48,870 nucleotides of DNA from Christensenellaceae bacterium OttesenSCG-928-K19 (GCA_030266015.1 JAJDHD010000017.1:1-48870); one strand, 5' to 3'; positions 25,538 to 34,819 are shown, counted from the stretch's first letter. Made by a program: numbers and translations. The notes: generated by a model not told the origin, from the sequence alone.

Positions 25538-26971
25538 ATGATATTAGGAAAAATCCAGACACTATCTGACGGCGAGCGGCAACAAATACACCAGGCAGGC
25601 ATTGAACTACTGACGTCCATCGGCGTACGTATTTTAAGTGATAAGGTGCTGGATATGCTGGAGGATGCTGGGGTTACAGTAGACCGCACCGCAAAAACGG
25701 CCGTTTTCACCGAGCAAATGATTGATCAATGCATCAAATCTGTGCCCGCGCAATTCCCGTTATACGACCGTGCTGGCCAAAAGGAATACCTTATTGGAGA
25801 CCGCAGCCCCAAATATGCGTCTGGCCATAATGCAATTTTTATGGCGGATCCTTTTACCAACGAGCGCCGCTACGCCAAAGTGAAGGATATTGAGGAGTAT
25901 ACACGCATTGCCGATAGCCTTGCCGATATCGATATTATTGGCGTGCCGCTTAATCCGCAGGACGTTCCCTCAAAGTCTACTTTGCTGCACGCAATGAGGG
26001 CGTTATTTACCTATACTACAAAACCGTTGTTTTTTTCCACGGAGTCAAGAAGTGTAAACGCGGCAATTATCGAGATGATGAAAGCCACCGCGCGGGATCA
26101 CAATGTGCGGGATTATCCCTCGGCCATCAGCCAGCTTTCTCCCACCAGCCCGCTTTATTGGGAAAAAGATGCGGTGGAAGCCCTGGTGGAAACCTCCGAA
26201 AGCTTTGTTCCGCTCAATATACTTCCCGAGCCCATCTCCGGGCTTAGCGCTCCATATTCTGTCGCCGGCCTGCTTACCATACACAACACAGAGGTGCTTA
26301 GCGGCATTGTCATTTCACAGATCGCGGCAAAGGGCGCGCCCCTGCTCTATGGATCGTCCTGGACTACCTACGACATGAAATATAACAGCGCAATCATTGG
26401 CAGCCCGGAAACAGACCTCCTGCGCGCTGCCGGTTGTGAGATGGCCGACTATTACGGCATACCGGCACACACCACAGCGCCCAATACAGACGCAAACGCC
26501 CACGACGAACAAATGGCGTGGGAAAAAGCATTGAGCACCATGTGTGCCGCCGGGGCGCGTAATGATATCATTATGAATTCGGGCATGTTTGCCACAGGCC
26601 TCAGCATCAGCCACGAGCAGTTGGTTATAGACAACGAGATGAACCGTTATATTAAAAGGATTTCCCGTGGAATAGATGTCAGCAGCGAGTCCATCAATAT
26701 CGAATCGATTAAAAAGGTGGCGCACGCAGGCAGTTATCTGATGGAAGAGCAGACGCTGGATAACCTGTATGGCGACGAGTTTTTTCAATACGAAATCGGC
26801 ACAACCGCAAACTTTGATTCCTGGCAGGCCGCCGGTGCGCACGATATCCTCCAAAAGGCGTCCGCAAAGGTGCGGGAAATTTTACAGGGTAGCGCGCATC
26901 GGTATGTGGACGAACAGCAATTGACAGCCATAGACCACGCAATTGCCGCATTTGAAAAGGAGAATCCCTAA
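25538..26971 (+). CDS. MttB-superfamily (trimethylamine/quaternary-amine type) methyltransferase homologue, non-pyrrolysine
   Basis: 477 residues from ATG 25538, with AAGGCGGA upstream; the frame opens earlier at 25445 but lacks a site there. Family members transfer a methyl group from a methylated substrate to a corrinoid protein in the cytoplasm. Non-pyrrolysine members such as MtgB act on glycine betaine, proline betaine or carnitine. The superfamily layout is recognisable: IELLTSIGVRILSDKVLDMLEDAGV, YASGHNAIFMADP, a central barrel, then DANAHDEQMAWEKAL and IIMNSGMFATGLSISHEQLVIDNEM. There is no in-frame TAG, so no pyrrolysine. The usual partner corrinoid protein (DxHxxG motif) is not encoded here. 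It heads an operon with a UroD-family protein and a mutarotase-like protein, in a sugar locus, so an O-methylated carbohydrate is a possible substrate. Confidence 0.85.
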   Translation: MILGKIQTLSDGERQQIHQAGIELLTSIGVRILSDKVLDMLEDAGVTVDRTAKTAVFTEQMIDQCIKSVPAQFPLYDRAGQKEYLIGDRSPKYASGHNAIFMADPFTNERRYAKVKDIEEYTRIADSLADIDIIGVPLNPQDVPSKSTLLHAMRALFTYTTKPLFFSTESRSVNAAIIEMMKATARDHNVRDYPSAISQLSPTSPLYWEKDAVEALVETSESFVPLNILPEPISGLSAPYSVAGLLTIHNTEVLSGIVISQIAAKGAPLLYGSSWTTYDMKYNSAIIGSPETDLLRAAGCEMADYYGIPAHTTAPNTDANAHDEQMAWEKALSTMCAAGARNDIIMNSGMFATGLSISHEQLVIDNEMNRYIKRISRGIDVSSESINIESIKKVAHAGSYLMEEQTLDNLYGDEFFQYEIGTTANFDSWQAAGAHDILQKASAKVREILQGSAHRYVDEQQLTAIDHAIAAFEKENP

Positions 26972-27022
26972 CCGCAGTTTTGTCGGGTGAACCCGCTTAT
27001 ATAAAAAACGAGGCAAGGACGT

Positions 27023-28159
27023 ATGAATAAATATCAATTTTCGGCAAAAAGCTGGATGTGGGATGAACTGGACAAAAGAAAAGAGCTTTATACCCGGTTA
27101 TTTGCCGGGCAAAGCGTACCCTTTCTTCCTGTGGAGATTAGAATTGCAACGCCCAAATATACCGCGCGGGATTACTATGAATCAGCAGAAAAACAACTTG
27201 AAGATTCATTGGAGTCGGCACGGCTCACATGGTCATTGCAAGATAAAACAGACCATATTCCCGCCCTTGTTCCAGATGTGGGGTGCAGCTGCCTTGCCAC
27301 GGCCTTTGGCGCGGAATATTATATGGGCGATGATGCCGACCAAACCGCGGGTATCAAGGAAGCGCCTATCACCGACCTTGCCGCACAGATCGAGCAGCTT
27401 TCCGTACCGGAATTGCGGCAGAGCAAATGGCTGGCAGAAGGTCTTTCCCGCATTACCATGTTCACACAAGCGGGAAGTGGCCTTTTGCCTGTGAGCGGAT
27501 TGGATGCCGCCGGAGGATTGAATGTTGCCGCCGACCTTTTGGGCATAACAGAGCTTATTATGCTTATGGTCGATGAACCGGAAGCCTTGCACAAGCTTTT
27601 GTCCATTATCCAAGAGACCTATCTCACGTTGATCGAAGCGGAGGCGCAAGCGGCAGGCGGGCTGGAGCATATGACGACAACGGATTTTTATGCGGGCTGG
27701 GCGCCGGATGGCTACAAAGGTCATTGCTCGGATGATATTTCTGCCATGATCAGCCCACAAATGTATCGTGAATTCTCAGCACCATACAATGCTATGGTGT
27801 ATGAACGATACGGGGCGGGCGGCTTGCACAATTGCGGGCCTAATCCTTGCCAGCAGGAATATGTTGCCCATCAATTCTCTCCCCGCTATCTCGACCTGTC
27901 CGAAAAATATAGTATGCATGATCTGCCCGAGTTGAAAAAATCTCTTCGAAAAAAAGCATTCCTGCGCTTCGGCAGCGAATACACCGACCCTGACGTTATT
28001 GTGAAAACCTACCGGCAATATATGGAGTTGCTCGCGCCGGATGTCATACTGATTCCCGCCTATACGCTAGCCGATATAGACGAAGGACGCGATTTATACG
28101 ACAGATTGCATCCCATTGCGGTTGAATATGCAAGCAGAATGGATTTTGGATTTGCGTAA
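27023..28159 (+). CDS. Uroporphyrinogen decarboxylase-family methyltransferase-like protein 1
   Basis: 378 residues. UROD-fold TIM barrel, of the branch that includes the corrinoid methyltransferases MtaA, MtbA and CmuA rather than haem enzymes. The zinc-site motif His-x-Cys is present as HNCG at 269-272, with a further Cys at 276. The distal Cys normally found about 80 residues later is absent (ILIPAYT at that place). The first 50 residues contain the VEIRIATPKY strand and no membrane segment. The gene follows the MttB homologue by 51 bases and precedes the DUF4432 gene. Known MtbA-type enzymes move a methyl group from the corrinoid protein to coenzyme M or tetrahydrofolate. Here that step, or direct demethylation, is inferred. 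It could instead be a lyase that shares only the fold. Confidence 0.8.
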   Translation: MNKYQFSAKSWMWDELDKRKELYTRLFAGQSVPFLPVEIRIATPKYTARDYYESAEKQLEDSLESARLTWSLQDKTDHIPALVPDVGCSCLATAFGAEYYMGDDADQTAGIKEAPITDLAAQIEQLSVPELRQSKWLAEGLSRITMFTQAGSGLLPVSGLDAAGGLNVAADLLGITELIMLMVDEPEALHKLLSIIQETYLTLIEAEAQAAGGLEHMTTTDFYAGWAPDGYKGHCSDDISAMISPQMYREFSAPYNAMVYERYGAGGLHNCGPNPCQQEYVAHQFSPRYLDLSEKYSMHDLPELKKSLRKKAFLRFGSEYTDPDVIVKTYRQYMELLAPDVILIPAYTLADIDEGRDLYDRLHPIAVEYASRMDFGFA

Positions 28160-28213
28160 CGATTGCTTGACGTTGTCATACCAACCGTAATTCTACCCCG
28201 GGAGGATACCGCT

Positions 28214-29281
28214 TTGGATGAAATGAATATTATATATCCTTTGCTGGATTACCTGGGGGATATCAACCAGGTTTGCGGTATGAAACGCTATGCGCTGTTG
28301 GATGGAAAAGCAAAGAATACGGAAGCCATTGATATCGACAATGGCAGCGGGCTTTTTTTTACGGTTTTGACAGACCGCTGTATGGATATTGCCACATTGA
28401 AATTCAAAGGGACACCTCTTGCTTTCCTGTCGCGCACCGGCATTGTGTCTCCCGCATTCTATAACGACAGGGGCGATGAATGGCTGCGCAGCTTTGGCGG
28501 CGGCCTGCTCACAACCTGCGGATTCACACAGGCAGGCGAACCGTGTGAGTTTGACGGCGTGTACCATGGATTGCACGGTCCGGCCTCCAGCCTGCCAGCC
28601 CGGCTTACCATGTGCGATGAATACTGGCAAAATGACGTTTACACTATGGAGCTGCGCGGGCGTATACGCCAGGCAAAACCCCAGTATGAACATATTGAGT
28701 TGGAGCGTAGGATTATATGCACCGCCGGGCAGAACACCGTTTGCCTTGCGGATACGATCAGAAATGAAGGAGCCCGGCCGGAGCCGCTTATGCTGGTCTA
28801 TCACATGAATTTTGGCTTTCCCCTAGTCAATCCTTCATGCGGCATATTCATCCCTTCTGCAAAGGTGTCGGGCTGGGATGATTATTCTACTGCCCACGCA
28901 GCGGAATGGCGTAGTATGCCCGCCCCCCATAGCGATGCGAAGGACAGGGTCTTTTTGCACACGCCGCGCAGTGAGGATGGCAGGACGGGGTTCCTGCTGT
29001 GCAATGATCGCGAAACACCAACCATGGCTGTACATGTCAGCTACACTGCCGATGTCCTCCATACGCTTGCCCAGTGGCAATATCCATGCAAAAGGGATTA
29101 CGTGATGGCCTTGGAACCGTGCAATCATGCGCTCCTGGGTGTTAAGCACGAGCACGAGAGCAAAACGCTTCGATATATCAACCCCGGTGAATCTGTTTCA
29201 ATTAGGCTGGAGATATCCGTATTGGACGATCCGCCGCAAATCAAAAAACTTCAGGCAGAAATCTATGATTTTTCCATCTGA
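28214..29281 (+). CDS. DUF4432 / aldose-1-epimerase-like protein
   Basis: 355 residues from TTG 28214, chosen because GGGAGG lies 8 bases upstream; the frame opens at 28163 and an ATG lies at 28223. Galactose-mutarotase-like beta-sandwich. Family markers are GDINQVCGMKRYALLDGKAKNTEAIDI, FTVLTDRCMDIATLKFKG, GFTQAG, GVYHGLHGPASSLPA and LEPCNHALLGVKHEHES. Members probably interconvert anomers of a sugar or bind a sugar acid; the exact substrate is unknown. Third gene of the MttB operon, ended by the terminator at 29288. Confidence 0.85.
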   Translation: MDEMNIIYPLLDYLGDINQVCGMKRYALLDGKAKNTEAIDIDNGSGLFFTVLTDRCMDIATLKFKGTPLAFLSRTGIVSPAFYNDRGDEWLRSFGGGLLTTCGFTQAGEPCEFDGVYHGLHGPASSLPARLTMCDEYWQNDVYTMELRGRIRQAKPQYEHIELERRIICTAGQNTVCLADTIRNEGARPEPLMLVYHMNFGFPLVNPSCGIFIPSAKVSGWDDYSTAHAAEWRSMPAPHSDAKDRVFLHTPRSEDGRTGFLLCNDRETPTMAVHVSYTADVLHTLAQWQYPCKRDYVMALEPCNHALLGVKHEHESKTLRYINPGESVSIRLEISVLDDPPQIKKLQAEIYDFSI

Positions 29282-29287
29282 ATGACA

Positions 29288-29320
29288 AAAAGGCAGGACG
29301 GTATGCCCTGCCTTTTGTGC
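29288..29320. terminator. Bidirectional terminator between convergent operons
   Basis: AAAAGGCAGG (29288-29297) pairs with CCTGCCTTTT (29307-29316) across a 9-base loop. It lies between the DUF4432 gene (plus strand) and the ABC ATPase gene (minus strand). Confidence 0.85.
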
Positions 29321-29331
29321 TTTTTCTTATC

Positions 29332-30495
29332 TTATCCGCACGATTCCACCTGTGTATTTAACGGTATTTGTTTTCGTTCAATTAGCAGGTTTTCTCCTGT
29401 TTCTGCATCAAAAATGTGCATGTTATCGTTCATGATCCGGTAGCACACCTGCCCGCCCTTCTGTTTTTGCATTTCAAATGACCTTGCCGTCGTCTCCGCG
29501 CGGATTACAATTTCCGATCCGCCCAATTTGGTATGGATATAGCTTTCGCTTCCCAGCATTTCAAACACATCCACCGGCGTGCCAAAGCATTCCCCGCCCG
29601 TCTCATCACAGATCACAAGGTGCTCCGGCCTTACGCCCAGTATAATATCACAGCTCTGCTGTTTATTTGCATACAGCGCTTTTGCATCGAGTGGATCCAC
29701 CTCCAGGCGCTTTCCTTCAAACGCAACATGATAGTTTCCGTCCTCCAGCTCCAGCCGCACATTTCGGAACAGGTTCATTTTTGGCGAGCCGATAAACTCT
29801 GCCACAAAGAGGTTTTGTGGCCTTGTAAACACTTGCTCTGGCGTTCCGATTTGCTGTATTTCGCCTTCATTCATAACGACAATGCGATCGCCCAGTGTCA
29901 TTGCCTCCACCTGGTCGTGAGTCACATACACAAATGTTGTATCTATCTTCCTGCGCAAAACCACAAGCTCTGCACGCATTTTATTGCGCAGCTTCGCGTC
30001 GAGGTTGGAAAGCGGTTCATCCATCAAAAACACCTTGGGATGGCGCACAATAGCCCTTCCAATGGCAACACGCTGGCGTTGCCCGCCGGAGAGCTGTTTG
30101 GGCTTGCGCTGCAACAACTCTTCGATACCCAGGATGCGCGCTGCCTCATCCACCTTTTGTGCAATTTCATTTTTGGGCATTTTGTGCAACTGCAGGCTAA
30201 ACGCCATGTTGTCATATACTGTCATATGGGGGTAAAGCGCATAGCTTTGAAATACCATGGCAATATCCCTGTCCTTTGGTTCCACCCGGTTAACCAGCCT
30301 GTCGCCAATATAAAGCTCGCCTGTGCTGATGTCCTCCAGCCCGGCAATCATGCGCAGCGTGGTGGATTTTCCACAGCCGGACGGGCCCACCAGCACAACA
30401 AATTCCTTGTCTTCTATTTCCAACGTAAAATCTTTGACCGCAAGGTGTTCGCGGTCATAACTTTTGCATATCTTGTCCAATCTCACTTTTGCCAT
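29332..30495 (-). CDS. Sugar ABC transporter ATPase (MsmX/UgpC/MalK type)
   Basis: 387 residues. Energises import by the carbohydrate permease encoded next to it. The nucleotide-binding domain has Walker A GPSGCGKSTT near 38-47, the signature LSGGQRQRVAIGRA, Walker B VFLMDEP and switch His in VTHDQVEA. Residues about 235-370 form the C-terminal OB/TOBE regulatory domain (ILGVRPEHL, GSESYIHTKLGG) typical of MalK-type proteins. Many Gram-positive bacteria use one such ATPase for several transporters; here it is the last gene of its own transporter operon. ATG 30495 follows the upstream permease by 25 bases. Confidence 0.95.
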   Translation of the reverse strand: MAKVRLDKICKSYDREHLAVKDFTLEIEDKEFVVLVGPSGCGKSTTLRMIAGLEDISTGELYIGDRLVNRVEPKDRDIAMVFQSYALYPHMTVYDNMAFSLQLHKMPKNEIAQKVDEAARILGIEELLQRKPKQLSGGQRQRVAIGRAIVRHPKVFLMDEPLSNLDAKLRNKMRAELVVLRRKIDTTFVYVTHDQVEAMTLGDRIVVMNEGEIQQIGTPEQVFTRPQNLFVAEFIGSPKMNLFRNVRLELEDGNYHVAFEGKRLEVDPLDAKALYANKQQSCDIILGVRPEHLVICDETGGECFGTPVDVFEMLGSESYIHTKLGGSEIVIRAETTARSFEMQKQKGGQVCYRIMNDNMHIFDAETGENLLIERKQIPLNTQVESCG

Positions 30496-30520
30496 TGCTC
30501 AAAAAACCATCCTTTCATCC

Positions 30521-31354
30521 TTATCCTTTGACCGCTCCTTGCGACATGCCCCGGATAAATTGTTTTTGCAGGCATAGGTACAGCACGATCAATGGAATAG
30601 AAATCAATACGACGCCAGCAAACATAACCGTATTTTGCGAAATATACATCCCTTTGAATTGCAGCAGACCAATAGGCAGCGTTTTTAAATTATTGTCGCT
30701 TATCAGCACCAGCGGAAAGATCATATCATTCCAGATTGCGACTAGGTTGAATATGATGACAGTGGCAATTGGCCCTTTGGAGAGTGGCATAATCACCTTT
30801 CTATACAACTGGAAATTGTTGCACCCGTCCACAATAGCAGCCTCTTGTATCTCATATGGAATGTCCTGCATAAATCCATAGAAAATGAACACGGAAAATG
30901 GCAGTTCGTACGCCACATGGGAGAAAATCAGCGCCCATAAGGTGTTGGAGAGGTGCATCATGCTCATCTGCAATGAGAGTTGTATAATAGCCACCTGCGG
31001 CGGTATCGCAATGCCGATCACAAACAGCAGGTAAACCAGCTTGCTCCCTTTTGTGAATTTACGCGTCAGCGCAAACGCCGCCATGCTGGAAAGCACCAGT
31101 ATCAAAACGATAGAGACGCCTGTTACAATGATGCTGTTGATATAATACTTCCCTAATCCGCCGCCCACAAAGGCCTCTTCATAATTTCCCCATTGCGGGT
31201 CGGCCGGAAGGCCAAACACGTTGTCGTAAAGCTCCCGTTCAGTTTTCAGTGACCCGGTAAGCACCATATACACAGGGAACATGATGATAATCGCAAAAAT
31301 CGTTAGCACTGCATATTTTGGAATCTTCTTCGCCTTGGATAACATTATGGTCAC
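30521..31354 (-). CDS. Carbohydrate ABC transporter permease (MalG/MsmG type)
   Basis: 277 residues with six membrane segments. The first follows KKIPKYAVLTIFAIIIMFPVYMV, and the EAA loop reads EIQEAAIVDGCNNFQLYRKVIMPLSKGPIATV, the contact point for the ATPase. CUT1 family, inner-membrane subunit. The GTG at 31354 overlaps the stop of the preceding permease gene (GTGA) and has AAAGGA before it; an ATG at 31345 is the alternative. It pairs with the MalF-type subunit just upstream. Confidence 0.93.
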   Translation of the reverse strand: MTIMLSKAKKIPKYAVLTIFAIIIMFPVYMVLTGSLKTERELYDNVFGLPADPQWGNYEEAFVGGGLGKYYINSIIVTGVSIVLILVLSSMAAFALTRKFTKGSKLVYLLFVIGIAIPPQVAIIQLSLQMSMMHLSNTLWALIFSHVAYELPFSVFIFYGFMQDIPYEIQEAAIVDGCNNFQLYRKVIMPLSKGPIATVIIFNLVAIWNDMIFPLVLISDNNLKTLPIGLLQFKGMYISQNTVMFAGVVLISIPLIVLYLCLQKQFIRGMSQGAVKG

Positions 31355-32247
31355 GCGTCCTTTCTGAGCAGCCGCATTTGCACGGCTGTGATTACCGATA
31401 CAATGATAAGCAACGCCACGGATATAGCGGCCGAATACCCAAAATCACTGTATGCATACGCTTCTTTATATAACAAAGTTGCCAGCACTTCGGATGAATG
31501 CGTCGCGCCGCCACCCGTCATGACAAACACATAATCAAAACATTTAAACCCCCCGATTGTCGTGAGCACCAGCACAATCAATGTGGTGGATTTCAACATG
31601 GGCATAGTGATGCGCGTAAATTGCTTCCATGGACCCGCGCCATCAATTCGCGCACTCTCATATAGGTCGTATGGGATATTTTGCAATCCCGCCACAAACA
31701 GCACCACGCTCTGGCCAATGCCAACCCATACATGTACAAAAGCAAGCGCATAAATCACAATATTCTCATCCGACAGCCACGACCTTGTGAGGTTTTCCAA
31801 CCCAACTGCCTCCAGGAATTTATTGAGCGCCCCCATATTGGGGTCGTAAATAAAACCAAAGATGAGGCCAACGGTAACGGCAGACAGCATAGCCGGCATG
31901 AAATACAGTGTGCGGAAAAAGTTGTGTATTTTTGATGCCTTGAAGATTAAGACTGCCAGAAGCAGCCCACATAGCGTTTGGAACGCCACCAGCGTAATTG
32001 TGTATTTGATGGTATTGCCAAAGGACTTCCAAAACAATGGGTCGCCCAGCATTTTAATGTAATTGGAAAATCCCACAAACTCTTTTACCGGGGCAACCCC
32101 ATCCCATTTGTAAAAGCTGGAGAACAGTGAATTGAGGTTGGGGAACAAAAAAAAGATAGCATAGACCGCCAATGGCGCTATCAGGAACAGATAGATTGTC
32201 AAATTCCCCGTCTTTCTTTTTCGTACAGTGCCTAATTCCGTATTCAT
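31351..32247 (-). CDS. Carbohydrate ABC transporter permease (MalF/MsmF/LacF type)
   Basis: 298 residues with six membrane segments, starting with LTIYLFLIAPLAVYAIFFLFP. The EAA loop is present as LYESARIDGAGPWKQFTRITMPMLKST. CUT1-family sugar importer subunit, heterodimeric with the next gene product. The ATG at 32247 is preceded by GGAGAAA. A strong hairpin (32267-32291) separates it from the binding-protein gene, which would let the binding protein be made in excess. Confidence 0.93.
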   Translation of the reverse strand: MNTELGTVRKRKTGNLTIYLFLIAPLAVYAIFFLFPNLNSLFSSFYKWDGVAPVKEFVGFSNYIKMLGDPLFWKSFGNTIKYTITLVAFQTLCGLLLAVLIFKASKIHNFFRTLYFMPAMLSAVTVGLIFGFIYDPNMGALNKFLEAVGLENLTRSWLSDENIVIYALAFVHVWVGIGQSVVLFVAGLQNIPYDLYESARIDGAGPWKQFTRITMPMLKSTTLIVLVLTTIGGFKCFDYVFVMTGGGATHSSEVLATLLYKEAYAYSDFGYSAAISVALLIIVSVITAVQMRLLRKDA

Positions 32248-32266
32248 CTTATTTCTCCGTTTATCA

Positions 32267-32291
32267 CGGGGCGCACATACAGTGCGCCCCG
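32267..32291 (-). other. Intercistronic hairpin between binding-protein and permease genes
   Basis: CGGGGCGCAC (32267-32276) pairs perfectly with GTGCGCCCCG (32282-32291) across a 5-base loop. There is no T run on the minus strand. Such hairpins often stabilise the upstream mRNA or cause partial termination after a solute-binding-protein gene. Confidence 0.7.
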
Positions 32292-32329
32292 CTGATTATA
32301 ATTCACTTCTGTCCGTCTTTTATGATTAT

Positions 32330-33670
32330 TTACCCGTTGTTTTCAGCAATCAACGCATCGATTTGTGCCTGTCCTTCTGCCGCCGCCGACTGGACATCCT
32401 GCCCGCCCAATATCTTTGCTGCCACTTCATCCATAATGCTTACCATCACGGGGTCTTTAATGTATGTGTCGGACAAGACAGCTGTTTTGCCCTCCATCAG
32501 CTTGGATACCTCGGCCAACTCGGCAACATCTACTTCCACACCCTTTACTGTGGGCGCCTGCTTGGTGTTGTTGCTGTAAAACGTTTCTGCCTCCACGCTG
32601 CTTAGGAATTCTGCAAATTTCATTGCCGCATCCGTCGCGGAGGATTTGTCGTTGACACAGATAAGCTGTGACGGGCTGACAATGCCAACCGCTTCCGCGT
32701 TTACGCCCGGCAATGAGAATAAACCGAATTCCAGAGACTCGTCCATATCCTTCAGTCCGCCCACGCTCCATGTGCCAGTGATCAACATGGTGGCTTCACC
32801 CCGTGCAAACAGCGACAGGGAGGCGTCGTATTTTGTACCCATTGCGTTCTTTTGGAACAAGCCATCCGTGTTCATTTGGGCAATATCGTTCAACACAGAA
32901 AGATATGGCTCTTCAGACAGTTTATATTCGCCATCCTCCAGCTTTTTAAACACCATGTCGTCATCCGGAGAATAATTCGCCATCAACTGCTCGTAAACCA
33001 TTCCTGTAGTCCACGCTTCCGCAAATCCTGCTGCAATGGGCATATATCCCGCATCCGTTGATGCTTGCGCAGCGGCCAGTACATCCGCATAGCTCGATGG
33101 CTTTTGCAGGCCCAGCTCATCAAACAGCTTTGTGTTATAGAAAACGGCAAAGGAATTATAAGTCTGCACAAGCCCGTATAACTTATTATTAATCACGCCG
33201 ATGTCATAAAACTCTTCATCGTAAAGCTCACCCAGGCCTGTATCCGTCAAATCTTTGCAATAGCCCGCCTCTACCAGCTGGTCCAGGTACGCGCCCGGAT
33301 GGCAATGGAATATATCCGCGCCTTCTCCGCTCACCAGCCTGGATTTCAAAATCGTGTAGTATTCTGTCATGTCACTGGACGTAATTTCCAAATTCACTTT
33401 AATGCCCGGGTTCTGTTCCTCGAACATCGCCACCATTTCCTTCAATACGTCCGCATCCTCTGCACGCCATGTGATAAAGTTGATGCTTACGTCTCCGCCG
33501 CTTTGTGCGGGAGGATCCTCTGTCTCTTCGCCATCGTCAGACGGCTGCTCCGCAGCGGGCGTTTCGGCCGTCTCATCTGTTCCGCCGGAAGGCGTGGCCG
33601 GCACAGAGCAAGCCACAAGGGCGGCGCATACCATCACCATCACCATTGCCAGACAAATCCATTTTTTCAT
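32330..33670 (-). CDS. Extracellular sugar-binding lipoprotein of the ABC transporter
   Basis: 446 residues from ATG 33670 behind CAGGAGGTAGG; the frame extends to 33703 without a better start. The signal peptide ends in lipobox LVAC. The mature protein begins with a Thr/Glu/Pro-rich spacer, followed by a type 1 (MalE-like) solute-binding fold: INFITWRAEDADVLKEMVAMFEEQNPGIKVNLE, then AYLDQLVEAGYCKDLT, FSLPGVNAEAVGIVSPSQLICVN and the C-terminal helical region. It delivers its ligand to the two permeases encoded downstream. The ligand is unknown; family members bind oligosaccharides, often alpha-linked, which suits the adjacent alpha-galactosidase. Confidence 0.94.
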   Translation of the reverse strand: MKKWICLAMVMVMVCAALVACSVPATPSGGTDETAETPAAEQPSDDGEETEDPPAQSGGDVSINFITWRAEDADVLKEMVAMFEEQNPGIKVNLEITSSDMTEYYTILKSRLVSGEGADIFHCHPGAYLDQLVEAGYCKDLTDTGLGELYDEEFYDIGVINNKLYGLVQTYNSFAVFYNTKLFDELGLQKPSSYADVLAAAQASTDAGYMPIAAGFAEAWTTGMVYEQLMANYSPDDDMVFKKLEDGEYKLSEEPYLSVLNDIAQMNTDGLFQKNAMGTKYDASLSLFARGEATMLITGTWSVGGLKDMDESLEFGLFSLPGVNAEAVGIVSPSQLICVNDKSSATDAAMKFAEFLSSVEAETFYSNNTKQAPTVKGVEVDVAELAEVSKLMEGKTAVLSDTYIKDPVMVSIMDEVAAKILGGQDVQSAAAEGQAQIDALIAENNG

Positions 33671-33699
33671 TTTCCTACCTCCTGTTTTTACGCGGTTTT

Positions 33700-34752
33700 T
33701 CACCGTTTTCCATGTTCGCGTGCCACCCGATACAGCTCAAGCACGTTTTCTACCGGCGTTATCGCCTGTATATTGTGACAGGGCGCCAGTATATACCCTG
33801 TCCCATCTGCAAATAGTGCATCAATGCAGGTGCGCACTTCACCCCGAACCTCTTCCACACCGCCAAACGGCAACACATATTGATTGTCCACACCGCCGTG
33901 AAAGCATACCTGCTTCCCATATTTTTGCTTCATCTCATGCAGATCCCAACCGGGCAGGTGCCATTGCAGCGGGTTTAGCACATCTACTCCCCGCTCAATG
34001 AGCCACGGCATAATTTCACACATGGCGCCATCATCATGGTGAAAGACTTTTGCCCCGTAGGTTTTGATTAGGAAGGCCATATCGTCATAATACCCGCGCA
34101 GATAAGAATCGATCATCTGCGGGCTCATCAGCAGGCCGTTCTGGCTGCCAAGGTCGTCTGTCATCTGGGCAAAGGCAATACGCCCCTGCGCTGCTTCCAG
34201 TATGTTTTTGGTGTGTTCGCTGCAAAAATCATAAATGCGTTTTAAGATATACCGCGCAAGTGGCGGGTTTGCGATAAAATCCATCATCATCTGCTCTGTG
34301 CCCCGCAGCATTTCATAGAAGTAGGTTAGCGATGTATAGCCGCCCTCAAGCGCAAAATCTTTGTATTTGTCACACTGCTTTGCCACTACCGCATAGTCAT
34401 ACATATCCGTACGCGGGAACTCATAGCATTCTTCTATATCATCAATCGTTTCGCATTCGGCAAGGCGAAAGGATTCCGGCTCGTCATAATACCCGCTGCC
34501 ATCCGGCAAGGGTATCTGCTTGAATGTAATATCCCACATGTTTTGGCGGTTAGCGATCAGCTTTGGCTCGACTGTCATGATTTTATCGATTCCCAGCTTA
34601 TCGGCAAATTCGATATCATCCTTCGCGCCCAGATGGCGCATCAATTTTTCCGTTATTTCCGGTACGCCCCAATAATCTGTTGGCAATCGGTCAACCGGCT
34701 GGTGGTTAAGCGCGGCACATACGCGCTCCTTTCGTGTCATATCGCTAAACAT
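33700..34752 (-). CDS. Uroporphyrinogen decarboxylase-family methyltransferase-like protein 2
   Basis: 350 residues from ATG 34752, which follows GGGGGACAGG; a TTG at 34764 and an ATG at 34740 are alternatives. UROD-fold barrel with an N-terminal MTRKERVCAALNHQPVDRLPTDYWG typical of the sugar-locus branch of the family. The His-x-Cys zinc motif of MtbA/CmuA is replaced by HHDDG near 238-242, while an APCHN Cys is kept near the C-terminus. The zinc site is therefore not the classic one, and methyltransferase activity cannot be assumed. It is the first gene before the ABC transporter genes, 29 bases upstream of the binding-protein gene, so it is probably made together with the transporter. It differs clearly in sequence from the first UROD-family protein. 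Confidence 0.82.
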   Translation of the reverse strand: MFSDMTRKERVCAALNHQPVDRLPTDYWGVPEITEKLMRHLGAKDDIEFADKLGIDKIMTVEPKLIANRQNMWDITFKQIPLPDGSGYYDEPESFRLAECETIDDIEECYEFPRTDMYDYAVVAKQCDKYKDFALEGGYTSLTYFYEMLRGTEQMMMDFIANPPLARYILKRIYDFCSEHTKNILEAAQGRIAFAQMTDDLGSQNGLLMSPQMIDSYLRGYYDDMAFLIKTYGAKVFHHDDGAMCEIMPWLIERGVDVLNPLQWHLPGWDLHEMKQKYGKQVCFHGGVDNQYVLPFGGVEEVRGEVRTCIDALFADGTGYILAPCHNIQAITPVENVLELYRVAREHGKR

Positions 34753-34807
34753 CCTGTCCCCCAAATATTCTGTTTTTGTGAGTAGCCGTCAAAAAGCGTT
34801 ATTGACA

Positions 34808-34819
34808 TAAACTGGTTTA
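34808..34819. promoter_or_regulatory. LacI-type operator copy upstream of the UroD2/ABC operon
   Basis: TAAACTGGTTTA, perfect 5-bp arms TAAAC/GTTTA, lying 56 bases before the start of the UroD-like gene on the minus strand. The motif matches the operators at 21762, 21917, 25357 and 40657. I could not find a good promoter next to it on the minus strand. The 230-base gap in which it lies (34753-34983) holds nothing else that I recognise. Confidence 0.55.

Noticed and set aside
29533..30531. Plus-strand open frame (332 codons) opposite the ABC ATPase
   Set aside because: Shadow; rich in His and Cys with no domain.
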